64,000 nucleotides of DNA, from the NCBI GenBank assembly GCA_028583605.1, contig CM053327.1, positions 4,587,316 to 4,651,315 of the forward strand, in the 5' to 3' direction. The notes below the pieces were generated by a model, which was not told the DNA's origin, made no database searches, and saw only the letters and a list, made by a program, of their open reading frames with translations. Both the position numbers and the translations under genes were made by a program. Below, one piece after another: positions 34,095 to 45,392 of this stretch (the stretch's first letter is position 1; each line of letters opens with the position of its first letter). Origin of the DNA: Dastarcus helophoroides. Lineage: Eukaryota > Arthropoda > Insecta > Coleoptera > Bothrideridae.

Positions 34095-35640
34095 CTAAGT
34101 AGATCTTGGCCTTTTCAAGCGTTCCAGATATGAATCTTTTCGCCTGCCGTAGTCCTGGATATAATCTCCAGTGGGAGATTCTTGACTTTGTTTCCCATTT
34201 TTTGACTTCATTGTTGATTTGACTTTTAGAAATACCAAAAGCCGCTTCAGGTCCAAGAAATTATGATGCAGATCCTTTTCCAGCGAGTTGGTTTGCAGCT
34301 TCATTTCCTTGTAGTTCTCTATGCCCTGGCACCCACTTAAGGCTGATCCTCTTGTGTTTAGCCAGTTGCTTTAACGTTTGTTGACTAGTTTGGATTTGAC
34401 AAGGCAGCTGCTGAGAGCCTTTATTGCCGCTTGGCTGTCAGAGTTAATATAGATCTTTGTCCATTTCAGGCTTCTTCGAAGACACTCGTAGGCGCAGAGT
34501 TCTATCGCATGTTTAAAGACAGTTGGGTGTTTTCCCAACGCTTTAGAAAACCTTTAGTTAGGGTCATAAATTTCGACTCGAGTCCCATGTGCTGTCTTTG
34601 ATCCATCTGTAAACCATATAATATGTAATAATAATTTGTATAATAATAATTTGTGTTTTTCTTTAGGTACTGATTGAGCGTCAGTGTAGCTATCTAAGTC
34701 CACCTCAAAAAAATGATCAAATTCGTACCTGGGTTGCATGTAATCAACAGATTTTGCTAAAATCACAGGGCTACATTCCTTGAGGATTCCCATGTAACCA
34801 GCGAAGTCTTCTTCTTTAAATTGTAATTTTGTTTTAATTGCAGTAATCTTGAGGTTCCTTTGATCGCTTCCCTCTTCACTAAAAGGTGGAGAGGAGTTAG
34901 GCCTAGCATTGCCTCAATTGCTGCTGTTGGGCAGGTGTTCATTGCGCTTGTTATGCCCAGACATGCATACCTTTGAACTATGTTCAGTTGGTTTTGTGCT
35001 GTCTTTTTCATTATTTTTGGCCACCATACTAAAGAAGCGTATGTGATCAGAGGTGTAATTATCATCCAAATTGAACAATGGATAATTTTCGGTTTCAGAC
35101 CCCAAGTTTTGCTAAACAATCTGCGGCATGTCCAGAACGCTGTCGTGGCTCGCTTGATAGTTCTAATCGAATGAGGATTCCAGGTGAGCTTTTGGTCTAG
35201 GGCTATTCCTAGATATTTAGTCTTACTTGAGAAGTTGAGTTGAACTCAATTCATAGTGGGAGCTGTTAGATTTAGCTTTCTTCTCTTCGTGAAAGGAATT
35301 ATAATTATTTTATTTGGGTTTACACTTTACCCTTGGTTGGAACACCAGTTGTTAATGGTGTTTAGGTCTTTTTGCATTAAATCCGACGGGATTTTATCGT
35401 TTTTGCCCCTGATAATGACAGTAATATCACCTGCATAACCTGATGCTTCAACTTCCGTGTAATGCAGTATATTTAGGAGGTTATCAACCACGATGAACTA
35501 CAGCAGCGGAGATAAAACAGCTCCTTGGGGACAATCCCTTGCTGCGCTCACTGTAACTGGATCACTACCTAAAGTTTCTTTGATTCTCCTAATATCTAAC
35601 ATGGAGACAATCCAATTCGAAAAAGATAAAATCCAATATG
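34095..35640 (-). pseudogene. Jockey-like LINE: RT C-terminus and RNase H, degenerate
   Basis: Minus-strand pieces in order: GIVPKELF-like RT remnant near 35530, TFWTCRRLFSKTWGLKPKI, PLITYASLVWWPKIM, a QNQLNIVQRYACLGIT segment, TCPTAAIEAMLGLTPLHLL, REAIKGTSRLL, then the RNase H opening WFTDGSKTAHGT at about 34600. After that the RNase H region is strongly shifted. Many stops. No target duplication identified. Confidence 0.7.
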
Positions 35641-35935
35641 GCGTTTATAAGAAATAAAGTTGACGTAATTTTCTCGGAAACAGTTAAATTTACAAAAAAT
35701 TAACTTACAATCGGACTTCAAATAAACAAGTTACAGAAGATTTTTAAAAATAGCGATTTTCAGTTCTTTCTAAATAAAATTAAGATAAATTGAAACTCAA
35801 TTGTTTTTTTACCGAAATAATATTAAGTATTAAATTCTTCACAACCTTAAAATTTAAGCTTTCTTGTAACTCTCTCTTTACGAGATCCCCATAGTGAAAA
35901 TCAAATTTGGTTTAACCTGTATATCATATATTATA
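35641..35935. other. no recognisable gene
   Basis: AT-rich spacer between the LINE remnant and the microsatellite. Confidence 0.35.
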
Positions 35936-36121
35936 CTGAATTATATATTATATATTATTTATTATATATTATATGTTATATATTATATATTGTATATTAT
36001 ATATTATATATTATATATTATATATTATATATTATATATTATATATTATATATTATATATTATATATTATATATTATATATTATATATTATATATTATAT
36101 ATTATATATTATATATTATAT
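35936..36121. repeat. 7-bp AT microsatellite
   Basis: Near-perfect array of the heptamer TATATTA, about 25 units. It produces an artefactual open frame of Ile/Tyr repeats. Confidence 0.9.
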
Positions 36122-39100
36122 CAAGCTGCTGCACAAATTTTAGGCGACTAACAATCAACTACTAGACAACAAACAACTAAAGCCAAGAGTTATACAGGTA
36201 GCAACCCTCAGCTAGACAGCAAATAACCAGTTGCTAGGTAGCTAATGATCGACAGCTAGACAACTAGAAACTGTTAAAATATAATAAAAAATGAAGCTAT
36301 TTACAGGTTGGCATTACATTTTTTCCATAAGAATAGTATCGTCTCGATTAGTAAGGGATTGATATTCGAGATGTGCGTTTAATTTGAAACTGAAAATACA
36401 TTAACCAGAATTTCGAGAACGAGTGACGAGTCGAGATTTTAGTCGAGATCCCGACTCTGCGTATATTTGAGTCGAGATTTCCATATAAAAGACCTGTATA
36501 GAAATCTTGAATGAATCTAGATAAAATCGAGATTTCTTCTCTATCGAAATTGGATTATTTTAAATGGAATGGTAGGCGTACTAATTACTTAAACATTTTC
36601 TTTAAATTGAATTAAACAGGTAACTTTACTACCTTAGCTGTGTGTTACTTTATTCTAAAGAACATCATCCATTGTGTCACATCACATCAATAAATTGTTA
36701 ACAAATTTACTTTAGTGGATGAAATTGTGGTTAAAATTCAGCAAAACATTTTAACCATCAGAAAAATAATATGTTAATCAGTAGCAAATTGAGACTCAAT
36801 ATGTGTTTTGAATTTCGCATCAAGTAATAATATAATTACAATAACTGAATCTTTTGGTGATTGTGTAATTAGTTTGGGTAAAACTGTAATATTCAGTTTC
36901 TTTAATCCAATTATTACCGACAGATGGAGCACACATCAATAAACTGTAAGCAGGACCCACGATTAGCATGATAGTATTATTGCTTGATATTTTCATTCAT
37001 ACCATTCTTTTAAATAATAACTTGGTAATGTCTGGCATATTTAATGTTTCAAGTGTTAATTTTTTTTCCTTTATTTCCTTGGTGTTTTCTTCACATTACC
37101 CCTTCTGTCACGTGTGTTTATGCGATAAAGCGGTCCCGGGCCTATGTTGACATAAACTTTATTTCTTAGGACCCTATTTTAGAATGCTTGGTCTATTATT
37201 ATTATTACTTTCAATAAAGGTCACAATTTTTAATAGGTAAATTTTTTTACATATATTATTGGTTAAACATTCTATATATTTTATTTAATTTCATTCACTG
37301 TACCTGTAATGTGAGGTCAAAACTCCCATACCCTACACTATTAACAAATGTAGAAAACCGCATAAAAGCATCTTTTGCGATAACATTGTAGCTTATGTTA
37401 TATTTTATCAGCGGAGTCTTTTCCCATTGAAAACAAAATAATTGTTACTAATTTTTTTATACCTTGTTGTCAATTTTAGTGTAACATTTCACCTCAAAAA
37501 TAATACAAGAATGACAAGTTTTCATAATTTAAAACATATCAGAAATTAAAATAAAAGCGAATGAAGAATAATTACTGAAGATGAATTATAATAAATATGT
37601 CAATAACGCATAATAACTTACTGGACATTTATATGTTAATAAACTTTTTTCAAATCGGGTATGATATATTAATAGTCACGTTACTTTGTTTTTCAGATGT
37701 TAGAGTAAATAATTAACCGCAGGGAAGACGTGTTTCGCGATAAATTTACAACATGCGTTATATTTTATTAGTGGGGTGAAAACACAATTTTGAACAAGAA
37801 TGTGTCAGCGTGACTTAGTTTCGAAGAACCATGCAGCACCGCCCCTCAGACACATAGCCGCGCAACAACATTGATGCATAATTGGTCATTTTATTTATAT
37901 TTTTCTAAATGAGGCCCTTTTGGCATACCCTGTTGTCTGCAGCTTGCAGGGTCACACATCAACATCACTGAATACATATATGTAATACTTCTATATGGCC
38001 AGCTCCCTATTCTCTTCGCGAGTTTGTTCAGACCAAATCCGATAAAGATGGAACATGGATAAATGGCGAGTATTGCGCATGAATGAACGAAATGAACCAA
38101 TCGCTACGCGCGGGTTAAACAGGTGTTTATGTTTGGCCGTACACATTTGACTTTGGCCCTGCACAGATGATTTGTAACACCTGCGCTTTGCGACTCATTA
38201 ATGCATGTGAAGGTCAGCGAGAAAGAGAAGTATTTCCCATAAGAAACGAGGAACTGGCCATATAGAAGTATTACATATATGACTGAATAATTTGGTCGTT
38301 TTATTTGTCGCCATCTTTCACAGTCGCACAGCAGCATCACTGCCTAATTGGTCAGTTTGCTTACATGGCACACTTTGTTGCAGTCATCTTGTTCTACACG
38401 TCACGCTCCTTTTTATTTACATTTTTTCTAAATAAATTCCTAAATATCTACTTGTATAAAATATGTTGCTGTATAGTTACATCCTTTTTTTTAAATGTTG
38501 ATGTTATAAATGAATTAACTAGTTAGCGGTTAAGGAATTATGTATTCAGTATGAATTTAGGATAATGGTCGAGTAAAATCAATTTCACTTTTTTTTACAA
38601 TTTTGCATAGGTTCTGGAAACTTGGAGTTCTAACATGTGAAAGAAAATTTTAACGGTTCCAAAGACTGATTTTGAAAGTTCTTGACACACACTATTAGGA
38701 ACCGGTTAAATAAATATTTTGACACATTCTGGATTTTTATGGTGAGTAACTGGTTGCGGAATTATACTACTAAACATTTCGCAAGGGTGAGAATCAGCTT
38801 CAGTAATTAAGCAATATTAATCCTGAAATTGTATATTATTAATAAAGCAAAAATTAACGCAACATAATTGAGGCTTTGTGCTACAGAAGCTTCTAATTTA
38901 TAAATAATTAATAACCCTTTTTAATTTATTAATGTGGCGCTTTAACGTGACAGACTAATGGTGCATCCTCTATTTTGTCTTAATAGTAAGAAGAATAAAA
39001 TCTTTAAACTTGCTGCACCCAATGTACTCATGAAACGTCAATTTCTGATATGAACATGATATTTGCCTGAAGTGAAACCAACTTTTTATTGTAAAAGAGA

Positions 39101-39196
39101 ATATATATGTCTACATGTTGAAAAATTGAAAATGCAGTCCTACGTAGTTTTTTCTGAGGTTTTAAAATTTTCCTTAAATATATATTTCGATGTATG
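36122..39196. other. no recognisable gene; scattered repeats
   Basis: At 36150-36270 there is a run of related AACAACTA/CTAGACAAC words. At 36400-36535, GTCGAGAT-like words cluster about six times. 37240-37315 repeats 30894-30965, and about 37480-37690 repeats 32335-32545 inverted. Otherwise nothing. Confidence 0.4.
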
Positions 39197-39198
39197 TA

Positions 39199-39804
39199 TA
39201 CAGATAAGGAAACATTTTCATTGTCCATGTAAAACACTAAGAATTGTCCCTTCCATAGTTTTCTACGGCCGCTGAATGTATTCCCCTACTTTGACGCAGC
39301 ATGCTCGTATCTTCCAGTTTAGATGTCAGAAAAAACTTGTCGAGAGTTTTACAACAGACAGAAATATTGTTTAGCACAGTCTAGCGGCCTATTTGAACTC
39401 CTTATATTGTTACGTTTAAAGAGTTATTATTTTATATTTTTCATAAAAATTATTATTAATTTGGTTTAAGAGATTTCGTTTAGTTATTTTGGTTATCAAA
39501 GAATATCAGTCTTATTTTACTTCAGACGTTGATTAAATCAACGGACTAAAAGAACAACCAACATGTGGTACGCAAATTTTAATAAAATTGTTGCCTGCCA
39601 GTAGTAATCCCGTAACAAAACATGTTAGAAGCTATGATGTACTACTGAAATCTTCACCAGCACTGATCGCTGCCCTCTGCGTTGAATTGTTTACACCGGT
39701 GTAGGAGAATACAAGGCACCGCCCATATCCCACTATTAGCTCTCAATGTTAAACCTCTCATTAAGATTCTCCCTATGGACAGTGTTTGACTTTCCTGATG
39801 TGTA
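39199..39804. mobile_element. MITE M, copy 2
   Basis: About 606 bp, same ends and content as 25950-26557, flanked by TA. Its right edge touches the tip of transposon D2 (GTGTGTCCCACC at 39807), so one inserted at the very end of the other. Confidence 0.75.
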
Positions 39805-39806
39805 TA

Positions 39807-40626
39807 GTGTGTCCCACCGGGAATCGCTGCGGTCGATATCTGACAAATTACTTATCTAAACATTTTGAAAATTAAACAACCTAGTAAAGTTGACGAGGTG
39901 ATCACAACTAAAATATTCGCAAAGTTGTAATACTTCCTGTTATACCGGAAGTTAACACCAACTTAGTTATTTTAAATGAGACATCCTATATATTTTTGCA
40001 TTTTTTGATTTTAGTTGACATTTTAAGGCTACTTTAAATGACAAACTCTGTTCTAAAAATTTATAGTTTTTGAGATAATTGGATTTTTATAAAAAAATTG
40101 GCAGATGCAAGGTCCACGAAATTCTTTGTATCTTTTTTCAGAAACTAGATATTTATTTTATATTTAATAAGTAAGTAGAACATATACAAAGCTATCTTGC
40201 ACAACTTTCAGAAATTAAGAAACATTATTTCACAACTGTACATTTTGGTAAATTCAACAGCAATAACTTTGTTATCTCAAATATTTTTTTTACCTATTTA
40301 ATGCAGATTTAACTTATCCTTCAACTATTATAGGCATTGTTGAAGTTTCTTTTACAACATTTGGAAATAATTTCAATTTTTACTTTTGTTAACTTACGGT
40401 CATTGAATTCTTATTGAAGAACATATCAGTGATATAATGAGAAGAAACGAATGAAATATATTTAAAAAACAAGAAACAATCCATATCGACGTTTAAATTA
40501 TAAAACAATCAGTAAGATTACTTATAGCAGTTCACAGTGTGTGATGAAGCTATAATTAAAACATGACTAGTGACATAATTGGAAATTGTATCGAGAGATT
40601 TTTATTATCAATAATAGATTTTCTTG
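39807..40626. mobile_element. Transposon D, copy D2 (left arm only)
   Basis: The tip GTGTGTCCCACCGGGAATCG and about 800 bp follow the D1 and D4 left arms (CTTCCTGTTATACCGGAAG, TTTTTGAGATAATTGGATTT, GCAGATGCAAGGTCCACGAA). It ends abruptly at 40626 where the Penelope fragment starts. The right arm and transposase are missing. Confidence 0.7.
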
Positions 40627-41283
40627 ACCCGTTTACCAAACGGTTGCGTTTCTTATTCCGTTTATCGAAAACCCACCCTTACTAATCATTATTTGCATAC
40701 AGAGTCCCATCATCACCCTTTCCAAAAACGTTCTGTCAAAAATTCACTGATTTCACGAGCTGTAGCAATTTCACAACCGATAAATCTTTCAGACGAGTTG
40801 AACAAAATTCGTTTCAACGTTAGCAACAATGGTTATAAATCGCACGACATTGAAACTGTCATTAAACGACATCTTTACCCTACCCTTCGTCCTACACAAA
40901 ATTCAATAATTTCTTCTAAAGCCTTTCTTCCTTATGTTCACGGAGTAACAGATCAAATCAGAAAATTATTGAGAAAACACAACATTAAAAACATTTTTTC
41001 ATCATCCTCAAAGACCCAACAGCTCCTTCCATCTCCCAAAGATAAAATCTCATCCTTTTGTTCTAATGGTGTGTACAGAGTTCCTTGTTCTTGTGGTTCA
41101 GTGTACATCGGAGAAACGAGGCGATCATTTAAGACGCGAATATCCGAGCACCAAAGATGTCTTAGGTCTGGTTTATTCTTGCAGTCAGTCATCGCCGAAC
41201 ATCAAAATGAGACCGGACATAAGATTCTCTTTGATAATATTTTAATTATATCCAATATTCCCAATTACTATAATAGTATTATA
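40627..41283 (+). pseudogene. Penelope-like element, 3' end of the frame with GIY-YIG endonuclease
   Basis: The open frame to a stop at 41292 reads SYSVYRKPTLTNHYLHTESH and HPFQKRSVKNSLISRA (end of the Penelope reverse transcriptase). A linker with KIRFNVSNNGY follows, then the GIY-YIG nuclease: GVYRVPCSCGSVYIGETRRS, KTRISEHQR and AEHQNETGHKILFD. The GVY, YIG and Arg positions typical of the nuclease are present. The element is cut off at IPNYYN, before the natural end, where an R-family repeat begins. The RT catalytic core is absent, so it is a truncated fragment although its frame is still open. Penelope elements are retroelements that use this nuclease for integration. Confidence 0.8.
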
Positions 41284-41866
41284 TCTCTGTAACGGTGCAG
41301 AATTTTAAAAAATTAGTCATATAACTTTTTTCTTCTTTTTACGAGAGGAATTCAAAAATGTTTAAAAAACACATAGTTCCCATTTAAAAAAACAGAGTTT
41401 TTTTTTAATAAAACAAAAACAATAAAGATCATAAAATTTCCATCACCCTGTAAAATAAATGTAAGTCTTGATTACGGTATTATACTCTTCATAATATTTC
41501 ATGACTTCAACCCAAATTTTATGTTTTTATTGCAAATAATAAAAAAGATACAAAGAGTCAAAATAACCCTCTTTTCTGTCAGTTTTTTTACGAAAAATTG
41601 AAATATCTTAAAAACTACCAAAGATAGCAATAAACATGTATACATAAACTCACCTTATTTTTCTAGGTAAAATCCAAATAAAATATAAAATTTGGAGGTT
41701 GCTATTTAAAATAAGAAAGTTGGTGTCTACTTCCGGTATAACGGGAAGTGGGAGGAAGTTGAAAATATTTTTATAAGGTAGTTTAGCTCCGATTAGCCAT
41801 ATCGACAAAATAATAAGTGATACTCCATATAAAGGTAACCTCCCAACTAAAAAAAAACACCCGGTA

Positions 41867-41897
<31 letters not shown>

Positions 41898-42400
41898 TCC
41901 AACTTCCTCGCACTATCGGTTATACCGGAAGTAGACCTCAACTTTCTTATTTTAAAGAGCAGTCCCCAAATTTTATATTTTATTTGGATTTTACGTAAAA
42001 AATAAGGTGAGTTTAGGTATACATGTTTATTGCTACCTTTGATAGATTCAAAGATATTCCAATTTTTCGAAAAAAAATGACAGAAAAAAGGGTTAATTTG
42101 ACTCTTTGTATCTTTTTTGTTATTGGCAGTAAAAGTATGAAATTTGAACTGAAGTCACGGAATATTATAAAGACTTTAATAATATAATCAGATTTTACAC
42201 TTATTATACAGGGTGATGGAAATTTTATAATCTTTGCTGTTTGTTTTATTCAAAAAAACTCTGTGTTTTAAATGGGAACAATATGTTTTTTAATCAATTT
42301 TGGATTCTTCACATAAAAAGAAGAAAAAATTATATTACTTATTTTTTAAAATTTTGTGTCGCTACAGAGGTGTTTTACATAAATCTCAAAATAAAAAGAA
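41283..42400. repeat. Family R copies R1 and R2, a head-to-head inverted pair
   Basis: 41283-41760 and 41886-42373 are inverted copies. Shared words include AACTTCCTC/GAGGAAGTT, TACCGGAAGT, TACAAAGAGTCAAA and CATCACCCTG. Between them is a (TA)n tract at about 41865-41888. Together they could fold into a long hairpin. Confidence 0.7.
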
Positions 42401-43004
42401 TCAAACTTCTTTTTTGTTCAAGTAGGAAATTAACTATAGGCAATAAAAGCTTAAAGAATTTATCATAATAAGTAATAGGAAAAAAAATAATTGGCAAAAA
42501 ATTTACATCAAGAACAGCAAGGACGATCTCCTGTTTCAATACATTTAAAGGCATATTTTAAGATTTCGAATTAAGTTACCTTTTTAAGCACATCCGATTG
42601 TTCCTAGTAATATAGTCTTGCAGTAGTAAGAAAATCACTAAATAATTTTCATTTCGATTTTCATTCTAAAATTTAACTCCTACAAATCCTGAGTTCTAAT
42701 CTAACAGCATAACAGTTAAAGGACGAATTTTCTTAAACATTTGTTGTTGATTTTCATTACTCCAAAAATGAGAAGTCTGTTTAACAAACCATTTTTCGAA
42801 ACTTACATTCGTGGCTCCCTAAACATTTTTCAATAAATATTCTAACAATTAGTCAAAAACTTATTCGTCTTGTACGGTTATCTTTTAAATGTTATTTAGC
42901 CCAAAATTTTTAGGCTTTGTGGTTATGTTTTATTTTTAAAAATTTTGTTTTCTACCAAGTTGCTACTAGAGAAAAAAAAGATATATTTTTCTTTTTTATT
43001 TTGA
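42401..43004. other. no recognisable gene
   Basis: AT-rich spacer between R2 and R3. Confidence 0.35.
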
Positions 43005-43555
43005 ATTATATCTCTGTAACGGTGCAGAATTTTAGAAAATTAGTCATATAACTTTTTTCTGATTAAATGATTAAAAAACATATAGTTCCCATTTAAAAAA
43101 ACAGAGTTTTTTTGAATATAACAAGAACAATAAATATCATAAAATTTCTATCACCCTGTGTAATAAATGTAAAACCTGATTACGTTATTATATTCTCTAT
43201 AATACTTGAACTTAAATTTCATGTTTTTACTGCAAATAATAAAAAAGATACAAAGAGTCAAAATAATCCTCTTTTTTGTCATTTTTTTTTTTCGAAAAAT
43301 TGGAATATCTTTAAAGCTAGCAAAGATAGCAATACGCATGTATACAAAAACTCACCTTAGTTTTCTACGTGAAATCCAAATAAAGTATAAAATTTGGGCC
43401 ATTTAAAATAAGAAAGTTGATGTCTACTTCCGGTATAACCGCAAGTGGGGGGAAGTTGAAAATATTTTTAAAAGGTAGTTTAGCTCCAGTTTGCCTTTAT
43501 AATAAGTGATACTCCATATAAGGGTAACCTCCCAACTAAAAAAAAAAATACCCGG
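43005..43555. repeat. Family R copy R3
   Basis: Direct copy of R1: starts ATATCTCTGTAACGGTGCAG, ends AACCTCCCAACTAAAAAAAA then ACCCGG. No coding capacity. Confidence 0.7.
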
Positions 43556-43557
43556 AA

Positions 43558-43990
43558 GGTGTAGGGTGTGCATTTGTACTTATTGCGCTGCACTACCCTA
43601 CATAAGGTTTCTCCACTCCTTCTTGTCTTTTACCATTTTTCTTACTTGAGTTAGGTTCGTGCCTCTTTTTATTCCTTTACCCCTCTTTTCATGTCTTCTC
43701 GCTTCCCATGCTAGTTTAACCGGTCTTTCGTTTCTTAGCCTGGTTAGATGCCCGAACCACTTGAGCTGGTGGTCCTTGATTATTTTTAGCAAGGGTTCGA
43801 CGATGAGGCGCTTTCCTATTTTTATGTTTCTTATATTGTGCAGTCTGGTAACGCGAGCTACTTTTCGAAGATACTTCATTTCCATGGCCTGCAGTTTGCT
43901 CTTCCTGTCTGCTGTTAGTAACCATGTTTCGCATGCAAAGATAAGAATTGGTACAAATATTGTTTTATATACGCTCATCTTAGTTTTTTG
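43558..43990 (-). pseudogene. LINE reverse transcriptase C-terminal end
   Basis: The frame 43598-43978 reads VYKTIFVPILIFACETWLLT, a KLQAMEMKYLRKVARVTRL segment, IIKDHQLKWFGHLTRL and VKLAWEARRHEKRGKG. Its end (WRNLM, a stop, then GSAAQ and CTPYT-like residues) corresponds to the usual LINE C-terminus. It is 5'-truncated, with only the last ~140 codons present. Confidence 0.75.
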
Positions 43991-45075
43991 AGAGATTTCT
44001 TTTTTCCCTAAGAATGATTTCCTTTAAAAATATAATACATTTAATAAAGATTTGGAATAAGGTAGACATTCTGTAATTATTAAAATGAAAAGTGTCAAAT
44101 GTTAAGATAGCAGCACATTTTATGATAAATATCAAGATATTTCTTCTACCGGGTGATGAGGAGGAAACGTCCAAACTCGAAGATGTAGAGGAAAGAAAAT
44201 CAAATAAAAAAGTTAAATATCATATTGTCAAATATCAAAGGCTACTGAAATAACAAAGAAAATATGTAATTTTATTGTTTTTTTGAGAACATTTATTATT
44301 TGATATTTTATTTTGTGCACTTCTAAATAAGACGCCTAAGACATTAATAATTTTTTTAAGCTTTTATAAAGTAAGAACAGAACACTTTAAGCCAATTTTA
44401 TATAAGAAACAAATTTACAAAATCAAATATTTTCTATAATTCACGAAAGTTTTTCTTGTGAAAACAAATAATGTAGCAGTATTTTTTTCGTGATAATATT
44501 TTTTAATCTAATATCTCTATTGGCCATTTTTTGTACAACGCAATTCTTTATTTAGTTAGGTATTTTTCAAAATGTCAATAATTATTCCTAAATAAATAAT
44601 TCCTAAGCATTAAACCGAATTTTGTTACGTTAACCAAACTCAATCCAAATTCTTAATAACCACCGGAAATTGAATAAACAACTCTTATTTACCATGTTTA
44701 CCGAATATTTACTGCTAATTATTAACAATAACCGATTAATCAAATTTTTAAATTAATAACCTGTTTTTTTTTTTAATTTTTACTCCTCTATATTCAATGT
44801 CTTAGAAACATAAATATGTTTTTCATTCATTTTTTTTAATTAATAAATTAAATAATTTTAAGGTAAGATTTTACATATCTGATTTTGAACTTTTAATGCC
44901 CCAGCCCTGCAAAAATAGTCACTGCAACGTATGGAAATTAAATGTGGACCAAATCACTCTTTTTAACAGTGACACTATTTAGATTTGAAGAGTATCTCTT
45001 GAGGGCTTAGTAAAAAAGGAAGCTATGGGTAGAAATTAAAAACGAAATGTTTAATTATAATATCACAGCAACTGA
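43991..45075. other. region downstream of gene B
   Basis: AT-rich sequence between the LINE end and the gene B stop. An ATTAAA on the minus strand near 45050 could serve as polyadenylation signal. Nothing else recognised. Confidence 0.35.
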
Positions 45076-45392
45076 TTATCTATTAACATTAATTGCTATG
45101 GCTGTATTTATTATATTATTTCCCAAAAAGAAATCTGTTGCAACTATATTGGCCATGTCATCCCATTCATCCCTCACCCATACAGTAACGTTACCATTAA
45201 CAACTTGAGCCATTTTACGGAGATTGGCGTTTTTAAATATTATATCAAACGGTTTTGGAGTAAGTTCGGCCATCAATGCTGAAAACGGATGATAATTTAA
45301 TTTGACTGCTGCATCTAGGAATGTCTTTAAATCAGAGATTTTATTTGTGTCTGCCCATGACTGTTTTAGTGGAAACCAAAGCCAGGGTGAGT
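45076..45392 (-). CDS. Gene B terminal exon
   Basis: Acceptor TTGTTACAG; completes a split codon to give DSPWLWFPLK. Contains FKNANLRKMAQVV, VTVWVRDEWDD and VATDFFLGNN with the late Asp. Stop directly after INVNR, lacking the tail of gene A. Confidence 0.87.

Noticed and set aside
35894..36151. 85-codon plus-strand frame of Ile/Tyr/Leu repeats
   Set aside because: It is the translation of the TATATTA microsatellite.
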